DNA from: Geminicoccaceae bacterium
Lineage (GTDB): Bacteria; Pseudomonadota; Alphaproteobacteria; Geminicoccales; Geminicoccaceae
NCBI GenBank assembly: GCA_025062095.1
Contig: JANXAZ010000008.1
Span: 41,681 to 105,680 of the forward strand
Direction of reading: 5' to 3'
Length of the DNA stretch: 64,000 nt
Numbering within the stretch: the stretch's first letter is position 1; each line of letters begins with the position of its first letter. Both the position numbers and the translations under genes were made by a program. Positions 26,491-34,801 of this stretch are shown piece after piece. The notes beneath the pieces are model-generated. The model saw only the letters and a list, made by a program, of their open reading frames with translations. It ran no database searches and was not told the DNA's origin.

Positions 26491-27560
26491 TGCGACCGGC
26501 CGACCCGCGGGTCGAGCTCGCCCTCGCCCTCGCCGCCCTCGCCGCTCTCGGCTTCGGCATCCTCCTCGTCCTGTTGCCCTTCGTTTCGGCCTTGTTGTGG
26601 GCCGCCATCCTCGCCTTCGCGGTGTGGCCTCTGCAGGTGCGGCTCGTCCGGCTGTTGCGCGGCCACGCCGGCCTGGCGGCCGGTTTCGCGACCGCGCTTC
26701 TCGCCCTGGCCCTGCTCTTGCCGCTCGTCCTCGTCGGCCGACAGATCGCCGATGCCATCACGCTTCTGGTCGAAACCGTTCGCCAGCTGCTCGAGTTGGG
26801 AATGCCGCCGCCCCCCGAGTGGTTGTTCGACCTGCCGGTGCTCGGACCCGAGCTCGTCGGCGCCTGGAACCGGCTCGCCGAGGACATGCGCGATCTTCCC
26901 GGCTTCGTGCAGCCCTGGCTGTCCACCGCCCGCGACCTCGCGATCCGCGCCGGTCTCGCGTTGGGCTCCGGCCTTTTCGATCTGTCGCTGTCGTTGACCG
27001 CCGTGTTCTTCTTCTTGCGCGACGGCCCCAGTCTCCTCGAGCAGATGCGCCGCGCGGGCGAGCGCATCTTGGGCGGGCGCATGCAGCACTTGCTCGAGGT
27101 GGCCGGCTCGACCGTGCGCGGGGTGGTCTACGGCTTCGTCGGCACCGCGATCGTGCAGGGTGTGGTGGCGGCGATCGGCTTCGCCCTCGTCGGCCTGCCC
27201 GGTGCGCTCGTGCTCGGCGTGCTCACCTTTTTCACCGGATTGCTGCCGGCCATCGGGCCGCCTCTGGTCTGGGTGCCGCTTTCGGTGTGGCTCGTGGTCC
27301 AGGGCCAGACGACTTCCGGCGTTTTTTTGGCAGCTTACGGTGTCCTAGTGATCAGCGGCATCGACAACCTCATCCGACCCTGGCTGATTTCGCGCGAGAG
27401 CAATCTTTCTTTTCTTCTCACCTTTCTCGGTGTATTCGGCGGCGCGATCGCCTTCGGCTTTCTCGGCATTTTCATCGGCCCCGTCCTTCTGGCGTTGGGT
27501 CGTGCGCTGCTCGAGGATTGGGTGCGCCCCGAGCCCGAGGAGGCGAAGCCGAGCGCTTAG
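26490..27560 (+). CDS. AI-2E transporter family (YhhT/TqsA-like) permease
   Basis: Inner-membrane protein of 356 residues in the AI-2E exporter family, whose members export small molecules or exchange ions. It shows two N-terminal helices (LLVLLPFVSALLWAAILAFAVWP), the AGLAAGFATALLALALLLPLVLV pair, a central amphipathic domain, and the conserved C-terminal block GLPGALVLGVLTFFTGLLPAIGPPLVWVP followed by GIDNLIRPWLIS. ATG at 26490 overlaps the preceding stop, with GGGAG upstream. Substrate unknown; the window gives no sign of autoinducer-2 synthesis. Confidence 0.86.
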   Translation: MRPADPRVELALALAALAALGFGILLVLLPFVSALLWAAILAFAVWPLQVRLVRLLRGHAGLAAGFATALLALALLLPLVLVGRQIADAITLLVETVRQLLELGMPPPPEWLFDLPVLGPELVGAWNRLAEDMRDLPGFVQPWLSTARDLAIRAGLALGSGLFDLSLSLTAVFFFLRDGPSLLEQMRRAGERILGGRMQHLLEVAGSTVRGVVYGFVGTAIVQGVVAAIGFALVGLPGALVLGVLTFFTGLLPAIGPPLVWVPLSVWLVVQGQTTSGVFLAAYGVLVISGIDNLIRPWLISRESNLSFLLTFLGVFGGAIAFGFLGIFIGPVLLALGRALLEDWVRPEPEEAKPSA

Positions 27561-27622
27561 CCACGGGCTGGACAGCTCCGGCGGCTTGTGGGAAGGCCGC
27601 CGGTGTTCCCGGATCGCTCCGC

Positions 27623-29347
27623 ATGCGCAGCCTTCTGAAAATCTTCTTCTCCGCTCCCGGCGCGCGGCCGTGGCTGTCGATCCTCGCGCTGCTCGCGGCG
27701 ACGCTCGCCGAAGGGTTCGGGTTCGCGACGCTTTTGCCGTTGATCGGGCTCGCCGCCGAGACACCGGCCGAGGATCGGTCGCCGCTGAACCGCATGGTGC
27801 GACAACTGTTGGCCGAACTCGGCCTGCCCCTCGAAGTGGGCACGCTCCTCGTCGTCGTGGTGGCGATCCTGATCCTGCGCTCGGCGCTGCGCTTCGCGGC
27901 CATGGTCTACGTCGGCAACGCCATGGCGACGGTGACCACGGGTGTGCGCCGGCGGCTGATCGACCGGCTGTTGCGCGTTCGGTGGCGCTTCATGGTCCAC
28001 ATGCCGCTCGGGCGGATCGCGAACGTGGCCAGCGGCGAGGCCATGAAAGCCGGACGGGCCTTCACCCTGGTGGCGGAACTCCTCGGCCTTCTCATCCAGA
28101 GCGCGGTGATGGCGGTGATCGCCTTCTTCATCTCGTGGAAGATCGCGCTCGCCGCCACCGCCATCGGCGGGGGGGTCGCTCTCGCGCTCGCGGTCTTGGT
28201 CCGCCGCTCGCGGCGCACCGGCCGCAAGCAGACCGCGCGCACCAAGGACCTGCTCGTCTTTCTCTCCGATACCCTCGGCAATCTGAAAACGGTGCGGGCG
28301 ATGGCCCGCGAGCCGGCCTTCGCACGACTGTTCGAGGAGCGGATCCGCCGGCTCCACAAGACGATCCGTCGCCAAGTGATCAACCGCGAGGCGCTCAATA
28401 ACCTCCAAGATGCGCTTTTCGCACTCGCTCTGGGGGTGGGCTTCTGGGTCGCCTTCGCGATCTGGCAAATCCCGGTGGCCGAGCTCGTCGTCGTCGGCAT
28501 CGTTCTCTTCCGCTCCGTGTCGTCGATCGGCAAGCTGCAGAAGGCCTATCAGGCGGCGGTCGAGAACGAGGCTTCTTGGTATCACTGCGAACGTCTCATC
28601 GCCGAAGCGTCGGCCGACCCCGAGCCCAACCCCGGACGGCTGCCCGCGCGGCTCGAGCGGGCGATCACCTTCGAGCGAGTGCGCTTCCGTTACGGCGACG
28701 AGACGGTCCTCGACGGGCTCGACCTCGAGATCCCGGCGGGCTCGTTGACCGTGCTCACGGGGCCTTCCGGCGCCGGCAAGACGACGATCGTCGACCTCGT
28801 CTTGGGTCTCCATCGTCCCGACGGCGGGCGGATCGCCGTCGACGGGGTCGATCTCGCCGAGATCGACCTCGTCTCTTGGCGCAAGATGATCGGCTACGTA
28901 CCGCAGGAAGCGGTTCTGTTCCACGACACGATCCGCGCCAACCTCGCTCTCGGCGACGAGGGGATTTCCGAAGCGGAGCTGCGCGCCGCGCTGGAGATCG
29001 CCGAAGCCTGGGACTTCGTGGCCTCGCTCCCGCGAGGCCTCGACACCGTCGTGGGCGAACGCGGTGCCCGCCTTTCGGGCGGTCAGCGCCAGCGCATCGC
29101 GCTCGCCCGGGCGCTTCTCGGTCGACCGCGCCTTCTCGTCCTCGACGAAGTCACGAGCGCCCTCGATCCCGTGACGGCGACCGAGATCGCGCGCAACGTC
29201 CGCCGGCTCGCCGGCGGGCTCACGATCCTCGCCGTCACCCACCGCCCCGAATTCCTCGACCTCGCCGATCGCATCTACCGCGTCGAGCACGGCAGTGCCG
29301 CGCTCGCGCGTGCGACCCGCGCGCGAGCGACGGCGGAGCCCGCGTGA
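27623..29347 (+). CDS. MsbA-like ABC exporter (fused membrane and ATPase domains)
   Basis: Half-size ABC exporter of 574 residues. Six transmembrane helices occupy about 1-300. The ATPase domain follows with Walker A GPSGAGKTT, Q-loop GYVPQEAVLF, signature LSGGQRQR, Walker B LLVLDEVTSALDP and switch His in AVTHRPE. It would work as a homodimer, moving a lipid or hydrophobic compound out of the inner leaflet. It is the gene just before the sulfotransferase and the sphingolipid run on the same strand, 74 bp away, so a lipid or sphingolipid substrate is an attractive inference. An unrelated drug or peptide substrate cannot be excluded. ATG at 27623, weak ribosome site. Confidence 0.9.
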   Translation: MRSLLKIFFSAPGARPWLSILALLAATLAEGFGFATLLPLIGLAAETPAEDRSPLNRMVRQLLAELGLPLEVGTLLVVVVAILILRSALRFAAMVYVGNAMATVTTGVRRRLIDRLLRVRWRFMVHMPLGRIANVASGEAMKAGRAFTLVAELLGLLIQSAVMAVIAFFISWKIALAATAIGGGVALALAVLVRRSRRTGRKQTARTKDLLVFLSDTLGNLKTVRAMAREPAFARLFEERIRRLHKTIRRQVINREALNNLQDALFALALGVGFWVAFAIWQIPVAELVVVGIVLFRSVSSIGKLQKAYQAAVENEASWYHCERLIAEASADPEPNPGRLPARLERAITFERVRFRYGDETVLDGLDLEIPAGSLTVLTGPSGAGKTTIVDLVLGLHRPDGGRIAVDGVDLAEIDLVSWRKMIGYVPQEAVLFHDTIRANLALGDEGISEAELRAALEIAEAWDFVASLPRGLDTVVGERGARLSGGQRQRIALARALLGRPRLLVLDEVTSALDPVTATEIARNVRRLAGGLTILAVTHRPEFLDLADRIYRVEHGSAALARATRARATAEPA

Positions 29348-29420
29348 CGGGGCGAAAAGTGCGGCGAGATCGAAGCGAACACGGAGCCGGAAGACGACCT
29401 CGTTCGCGCCGGGGAGGCTG

Positions 29421-30377
29421 ATGCCGGATCCAACGGGTGCATGGGGGAGAACGTCGAGAATGTTCGGACTGCTCGGCCTCGTCCGCCGCTCGCTCGTCGA
29501 TCGACGGCGGGCGTTCAAGCGCCGTCTCAAGTTCGCGCGCAGCGACGTCATCGTCGTGAGCCACGCCAAGAGCGGGCGTACCTGGCTCGCCACGATGATC
29601 TCTCAAGTCTACCACCAGCGCTACGGACTTCCCGAGAACGAGCTGGTCCAGTTCGACAATTTCCACCGCCGCGATCCGCGCGTGCCGCGGATTCTTTTCG
29701 TCCACGACAACGTGAAGCGAGGGCCGGAGGTCGGTCTTCTGCCGTTCGAGCGCTACGCGCGCAAGAAAATCGTACTGCTCGTGCGGGATCCGCGCGACGT
29801 GGCGGTTTCCGCATGGTTCCAGAAAAAGCGCAACCAGCGCAAACCGGACGCGCGTGTCGCGCCCGTTCGCGACGGACGTCCGCTCGACATGAGCGAATAC
29901 GTCATCGAGGTGAAGCTTCCCCGGATCATCGCCTTCCTGCGCCGCTGGGCGGATTGGAGCGCGCGCCTGCCGCGCGTTCTCGTCGTCCGCTACGAGGACC
30001 TGCGCGCCCGACCGGAAGAGGAGCTCGGCCGCGTGATGGCCTTCGTCGACGACAGGCCGGCGAGCCCCGCCGAGCTCGCGCGCGCCGTCGCCTTCGCCGC
30101 CTTCGACCGGATGCGGGAGCGCGAAGCGCAGGGGTTCTTCGCCACCGACAAGCTGCGGCCCGGCGCGCGCCACGACCCCGACAGCTTCAAGGTCCGTCGC
30201 GGCGTCGTCGGCGGTTGGCGCGATTATTTCGGGCCCGAAGAAATCGCGCGCATCGACGCTTTGATGCACGAACCCGCGCTCGCCCGCTTCGGCTACCGGC
30301 CGTCGTCCGAGCCGACCGGCCTCGTGCCCGGCGGAGAGCCCGCCACCGTCCCCGGCTGCGGCGCCGGGTCGGGTTGA
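29421..30377 (+). CDS. PAPS-dependent sulfotransferase domain protein
   Basis: Cytosolic sulfotransferase of 318 residues, transferring sulfate from PAPS to a hydroxyl or amine acceptor. The 5'-phosphosulfate loop is SHAKSGRTWLATMI (about 49-62). The 3'-phosphate site is LVRDPRDVAVSAWFQKK, and the downstream VVRYEDLRARPEEELGRVMAF is typical of the family. The C-terminal RRGVVGGWRDYF corresponds to the conserved GxxGxW PAPS-binding end. ATG at 29421 has GGGGAGG; a second ATG at 29460 would remove 13 residues. It opens the sphingolipid run, so a sulfated lipid or surface glycan is a possible product. PAPS synthesis genes are not in the window. Confidence 0.87.
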   Translation: MPDPTGAWGRTSRMFGLLGLVRRSLVDRRRAFKRRLKFARSDVIVVSHAKSGRTWLATMISQVYHQRYGLPENELVQFDNFHRRDPRVPRILFVHDNVKRGPEVGLLPFERYARKKIVLLVRDPRDVAVSAWFQKKRNQRKPDARVAPVRDGRPLDMSEYVIEVKLPRIIAFLRRWADWSARLPRVLVVRYEDLRARPEEELGRVMAFVDDRPASPAELARAVAFAAFDRMREREAQGFFATDKLRPGARHDPDSFKVRRGVVGGWRDYFGPEEIARIDALMHEPALARFGYRPSSEPTGLVPGGEPATVPGCGAGSG

Positions 30378-30436
30378 CGCCCCGCATTCCCGTCGCCAAG
30401 AGCCCCGCTCGGTGTCGAGGCTGCGAGGTCGAACCG

Positions 30437-32809
30437 ATGTCCGACACGTTGAGCGCGAACTGGCCCTATTTTCGTCGAGACCCCGAATGCGTCGTGCTCG
30501 AGCCGCATCCGGGCGTCGCCCCGAGCCCCGAGCCGCCCGTGCGCATCTTCCTCGGCACCGAGCCCGCCCAGTATCGTGCCGAGCGCATTTTCTTCTGGTC
30601 GATCGAAAAGCACCGCGATCCCGCGCGCCGCTACGAGATCTATCGGATGAGCGACCTTTCGGGCTTCGACCGCAAAGGCTGGCGCACGGGATTCACCAAA
30701 TACCGCTTCGCCATTCCGGAATTCGCCGGCGGGACGGGACGTGCGATCTACAACGACGTCGATCAGATCTACCTCGCCGATCCGGCCGAGCTCTTCGATC
30801 TCGAGATGGGCGAGCACGGTTATCTCGCGATCTCGCCCGAGGAGACTTCGGTCATGCTCATCGACTGCGCGAAGATGCTGCCCCTTTGGAACCGCGCGAC
30901 CGCGGCGCGCGAGGGCAAGCACGCGCTCATCAAGAAACCGGCCGCGATCCCGGGGCTCTGGGGCCCGTGCGATCCGCACTGGAACGCCCGCGACCAGGAA
31001 TACGTCGAAGGCCGGACCAAGTGCCTGCATTATACGGCTCTGCACCAGCAGCCCTGGGAACCCTTCCCCGAGGATTACTCCTACCACCCCAACCCTTTGG
31101 CCTACCTCTGGCACGAACTGGAACGCGAAGCCGACGCCGCGGGCTATCAGGTCTTCGGCCCCGATCGGCCTTCCCCGACCTTTCGCGAACTCGTCGCGCG
31201 CAACGAACCTCTCGCTCCCGTCGAGCCCGCGCGCTTGTCCGAAGACGCGCGGCGTCTTCTCGCCGATCTGGGAGCACGGCGGCTCTTGCTCGTCGGATTC
31301 GGCGAGCCGCCGCGGCTCGCCGAGCCTCCTCCGGGAATCGAACTCGTATCCGTCGATCTCGCGCGCGATCCCGCCCTCGCGAGCGCGGGTCCCGTCGACG
31401 GCATTCTCGCCGCCGGCCTCTTCGAACGCCTGCCGCCGGCCGACATCGGCTGGGTGCTCGATTCACTTTTCGCGCGCGCGCGGCGGTTGCTCCTCGTCGA
31501 CCTCCGCGCCCACGCCGCCGAAGGCTTCGCGAGCCCGGCGTGGTGGCGGCGCCGTCTGGCCGAAGCGGCGGCGCGGTGTCCCGGACCGAGTTGGCACCTC
31601 GAGGTCCGCCCCGACCCGCGCTTCGCCGCCGCCGGCGCGCGCAGCTTCACGGTCCGCCGCACGGACGGGATCGGCTCGCCGCGGGTGTGGGTGCTCACCA
31701 CCGGCGAGGAACGCTACGACCGCCAGGGCCTCGAGCTCGCCCGAGCCCTCGGCTGGCCCTTCGAGACCCGCCGGCTCGTCCTCAACCGGTTGCGTCGCCT
31801 GCCCAACCTCGTTCTGGGTGCGAGCTTGGCGAGCACGGATCGATCCCGAAGCGACCCCTTGACCCCTCCTTGGCCCGATCTCGTGATCACGAGCGGACGC
31901 AAGAGCGTGCCCGCGGCGTTGTGGATCCGCCGCCGATCGGGCGGACGGACGCGCCTGGTCCAGATCGGTCGGCCGCGCGCGCCCTTCGAGCTGTTCGATC
32001 TCATCGTGGCGACGCCGAGCGCGCGGCTGCCGCTGCGCGACAACGTCCTGCCCGTGGCCGCACCGCTTTCCGGCATCCCCGCCGAACGGTTCGCAGCCGC
32101 CGAGGCGCACTGGGCCGAGCGGCTGGCGGCGCTCCCGCGTCCGCGCACGCTCTTCGTCGTCGGCCGCGGCCGCGACGGCTACCGCATCGATCGGGATGCG
32201 ATCCGCGGCGCCGCGGCCCGGCTCGCGGAGGACCTCCGCCGCGATCGCGGCGCGCTTCTGGTCCTCCTCGATCGCAAGGCTCCGAGCGCGGCGGAAGCCG
32301 TGCTGCGGGGGGCGATCGAGGGCGTGCCGCGGCTCGTCGTGCGGGAAGACGAGACGGGCTCGTTCGACGCGCGCGCGGCCCTGCTCGCCGCCGCCGATCG
32401 GGTCGCGGTCACCGCCGACGAGATCGGCGCTCTGGCCGATGCCTGCCTCGCCGGCAAGCCGGTGCTGCTCGTGGATCTCCCGCGCTGGTACGAAAAGATC
32501 CCGGGCGGACGCGCGCTCGCGCAAGGCCTGCGACTGCTTTGGGGCGGTGGCACGACCTATCGAGGCACCCCGCACCAGCAGCACGCCCTCGGCCGGCTCG
32601 TCGACCATCTCGCCACCCGCGGCCTGTTGAACCTGCCGCGCGATCCGCGGCGCCTGCACGAGGCCCTCGTCGCCCGGGGCCTCGTGCGACGGCTCGACGG
32701 ACCGGCTCCGGTGGCGAGCCCCAAGCCCCTCGACGATCTCGCGCGCGCGGCCGAACGCGTGCGACGGCTCATGGCGGAGGTCCCGAGCGCGGCTCGAGCG
32801 CGAGGATAG
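30437..32809 (+). CDS. Three-domain protein: GT8-like, methyltransferase-like, ELM1-like
   Basis: Unusual 790-residue fusion. Residues about 35-245 look like a family-8-type glycosyltransferase: VRIFLGTEPAQYRAERIFFWSI, and a DXD-like site in GRAIYNDVDQIYLADP. Residues about 270-410 resemble a SAM methyltransferase with a weakened glycine motif (LLLVGFGEPPRLA), DGILAAGLFERLPPADIGWVLDSLF and a WWRRRL segment. Residues about 430-790 match the mitochondrial-fission ELM1-like (DUF1022) family: VWVLTTGEERYDRQGLELARALGWP, LVITSGRKSVPAALWI, RLVQIGRPR, VVGRGRD. Likely a membrane-side sugar-transfer enzyme. ATG at 30437. Its position between the sulfotransferase and the hydroxylase and bCerS genes suggests it builds the sphingolipid head group; that is inference. 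Confidence 0.75.
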   Translation: MSDTLSANWPYFRRDPECVVLEPHPGVAPSPEPPVRIFLGTEPAQYRAERIFFWSIEKHRDPARRYEIYRMSDLSGFDRKGWRTGFTKYRFAIPEFAGGTGRAIYNDVDQIYLADPAELFDLEMGEHGYLAISPEETSVMLIDCAKMLPLWNRATAAREGKHALIKKPAAIPGLWGPCDPHWNARDQEYVEGRTKCLHYTALHQQPWEPFPEDYSYHPNPLAYLWHELEREADAAGYQVFGPDRPSPTFRELVARNEPLAPVEPARLSEDARRLLADLGARRLLLVGFGEPPRLAEPPPGIELVSVDLARDPALASAGPVDGILAAGLFERLPPADIGWVLDSLFARARRLLLVDLRAHAAEGFASPAWWRRRLAEAAARCPGPSWHLEVRPDPRFAAAGARSFTVRRTDGIGSPRVWVLTTGEERYDRQGLELARALGWPFETRRLVLNRLRRLPNLVLGASLASTDRSRSDPLTPPWPDLVITSGRKSVPAALWIRRRSGGRTRLVQIGRPRAPFELFDLIVATPSARLPLRDNVLPVAAPLSGIPAERFAAAEAHWAERLAALPRPRTLFVVGRGRDGYRIDRDAIRGAAARLAEDLRRDRGALLVLLDRKAPSAAEAVLRGAIEGVPRLVVREDETGSFDARAALLAAADRVAVTADEIGALADACLAGKPVLLVDLPRWYEKIPGGRALAQGLRLLWGGGTTYRGTPHQQHALGRLVDHLATRGLLNLPRDPRRLHEALVARGLVRRLDGPAPVASPKPLDDLARAAERVRRLMAEVPSAARARG

Positions 32810-32895
32810 CCGCGCGAGGCTTGCTCGCGCGCGCGGCCGCGCCTACTTGCAAGCCGTGCGTGCGTCGCTTCCGGGATCTGGGAGAGGACGGGACG

Positions 32896-33657
32896 ATGGC
32901 GGTCTCTTGGCGGCCTTGGATCCACAAGCGCTACCAGCTCGACAAGATGTCGTTGCGCGAGCTCGTCGTCGCCTATTTCACTCATTATTCGATCATCGTC
33001 TATTTGACCCTCGCTTTCGTCTCGATCCTCCTCGCCGTCCGTTGGGCGGAGGATTGGAAGGGACCGGTATCGGCGGTGGCGCTCACGCTCGTCGTCTATC
33101 CTTTCGTCGAATACGCGCTGCATCGTTTCGTCTTGCACAGCCGCCTCTTGTACCGCTCGCCTTTGACCGCGCGCGTCTGGAAGCGGATCCACTACGACCA
33201 CCACGCCGATCCGCACGATCTCTCGGTGCTCTTCGGCGCCCTCTATACGACCCTGCCGACGATCGCTCTGCTCGCGCTCCCTCTCGGTTGGCTCGCCGGC
33301 GGGGCGGCGGGAGCCGCCGCCGCCTTCGCCTCCGGCCTGCTTCTCTTCGCCGGCTACGAGTTCTGCCATTGCGTGCAGCACCTCCCCTTCACCCCCAAGA
33401 ACCCTTGGCTGCGCGAGATCAAAAAGCGCCATCTCGCACATCATTTCCACAACGAGCGGGGTAATTTCGGGATCACGAGCGGGCTGTGGGATCGTATCTT
33501 GGGCACTTATTACGAGCACCCGCGCGAGGTGCCGAAGAGCCCCACCACCTTCAATCTCGGCTACACCGGCGAGGAACGCGAGCGCTATCCCTGGGTGGCC
33601 ATGGCCTCGCCGAGCGAGAGCGAGCTTGCCCGCCGTCGGACCCGACGCGCGGCCTGA
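32896..33657 (+). CDS. Fatty acid hydroxylase / sterol desaturase superfamily
   Basis: Integral-membrane di-iron enzyme of 253 residues with four hydrophobic segments and all histidine clusters: HRFVLH, HYDHHADPHD, HCVQHLPF and HLAHHFHNERGNFGI. These bind two irons that activate oxygen. Family members hydroxylate or desaturate acyl chains, sterols, sphingoid bases or carotenoids. Being 13 bp before the ceramide synthase gene, it most likely hydroxylates the ceramide acyl chain or the sphingoid base (inference). ATG at 32896 follows GGAGAGGACGGGACG. Ferredoxin or cytochrome b5 partners are not encoded nearby. Confidence 0.9.
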   Translation: MAVSWRPWIHKRYQLDKMSLRELVVAYFTHYSIIVYLTLAFVSILLAVRWAEDWKGPVSAVALTLVVYPFVEYALHRFVLHSRLLYRSPLTARVWKRIHYDHHADPHDLSVLFGALYTTLPTIALLALPLGWLAGGAAGAAAAFASGLLLFAGYEFCHCVQHLPFTPKNPWLREIKKRHLAHHFHNERGNFGITSGLWDRILGTYYEHPREVPKSPTTFNLGYTGEERERYPWVAMASPSESELARRRTRRAA

Positions 33658-33670
33658 GAGCCGCGAGCCC

Positions 33671-34801
33671 GTGCGGGTCGAGCGGGTCGAAGGCCGCCGC
33701 GGCCTCGCCCGCTTTCTCGCGGTTCCCGACGTGATCTATCGCGACGATCCGAACTGGGTGAAACCGCTCGACTTCGAGCGCCGCGAGCAGCTCGACCAGG
33801 CCCGCAACCCGTTCCTCGCCCGGATCGAGATGGCGCTGTTCGTCGCCCGACGGGGAAGCCGCGACGTCGGTCGCATCTCCGCGCAAGTCAACCGCGCCCA
33901 TCTCGAACGCTATCGCGATGCGACGGGGCACTTCGGCTTCTTCGAGACCGAAGACGATCCCGAGGTCGCAGCCGCGCTCGTCCGCGCCGCCGAAGACTGG
34001 TTGCGGGCGCGCGGCATGCGCCGCATCGCGGGTCCTTTCGATCCGTCGATCAACACGAGCTGCGGATTGCTCGTCGAGGGCTTCGAGCGACCCCCGAGCA
34101 TGATGATGGGCCATCACCGGCCCTGGTACGGCGCACGGCTCGAAGAGCTCGGCTTCCGCAAGGAAAAGGATCTGTTGTGCTATTGGTACGATCCGACCGA
34201 GCCCCTGCCGCCCGCGGCGCTGGCCCTGCTGGAGCGGGCCCGTCGCTCGACGCGCATGACCGTCCGCCCCCTCGCGATGCGCCGCTACGCCGAAGAGATC
34301 CGCACGATCTGCGACATCTTCAACGACGCCTGGTCGCGCAACTGGGGGTTCGTACCCTTCGACGAGGCGGAGGCCCTCTACCTCGCGCGCGCCATCCGGC
34401 CGCTCGTGACCGCCCGCGACTTCGCGATCGCCGAAGTGGAAGGCACGCCCGCCGCCATGGTCGTGGTCCTGCCCAATCTCAACCTCGCGATCCGCGATCT
34501 CGGAGGTCGGCTCCTGCCCTGGGGCTGGGCGAAGCTTTTGTGGCGGCTCAAGCTGCGCGGCGTTCCGGAATGGCGGATACCGCTCTTGGGCGTGCGCCGG
34601 GCCTTCCAGAACGGGCCGTTGGGAGCCGCACTCGCCTTCGCCGTGCTCGACGCCGTCCGCCGCTGGCACGCGGATCGCGGCATTCGCGGCGTGGAACTTT
34701 CCTGGATCCTCGAGGACAACCAGCGCATCCGAGCGATCATCGAACTGTCCGGAGCACGCCCTTACAAGACTTATCGAATCTACGCGAAGGACATCGAGTG
34801 A
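33671..34801 (+). CDS. bcerS: Bacterial ceramide synthase, bCerS (GNAT-like acyltransferase)
   Basis: Acyltransferase of 376 residues with a two-part GNAT-like fold, matching the Caulobacter ceramide synthase family in remembered features: FLAVPDVIYRDDPNWVKPLDFERREQLD at the start, RISAQVNRAHLERY, GFFETEDDPEVAAALV, RIAGPFDPSINTSCGLLVEGF and a C-terminal GVELSWILEDNQRIRAIIELSGA. It N-acylates 3-ketosphinganine in the bacterial route, before reduction by CerR. GTG at 33671 is preferred; a TTG at 33626 would overlap the hydroxylase gene. Its stop overlaps the next gene's GTG (GTGA). Spt, ACP, CerR and the acyl ligase are about 6-11 kb downstream on the opposite strand. Confidence 0.87.
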   Translation: MRVERVEGRRGLARFLAVPDVIYRDDPNWVKPLDFERREQLDQARNPFLARIEMALFVARRGSRDVGRISAQVNRAHLERYRDATGHFGFFETEDDPEVAAALVRAAEDWLRARGMRRIAGPFDPSINTSCGLLVEGFERPPSMMMGHHRPWYGARLEELGFRKEKDLLCYWYDPTEPLPPAALALLERARRSTRMTVRPLAMRRYAEEIRTICDIFNDAWSRNWGFVPFDEAEALYLARAIRPLVTARDFAIAEVEGTPAAMVVVLPNLNLAIRDLGGRLLPWGWAKLLWRLKLRGVPEWRIPLLGVRRAFQNGPLGAALAFAVLDAVRRWHADRGIRGVELSWILEDNQRIRAIIELSGARPYKTYRIYAKDIE

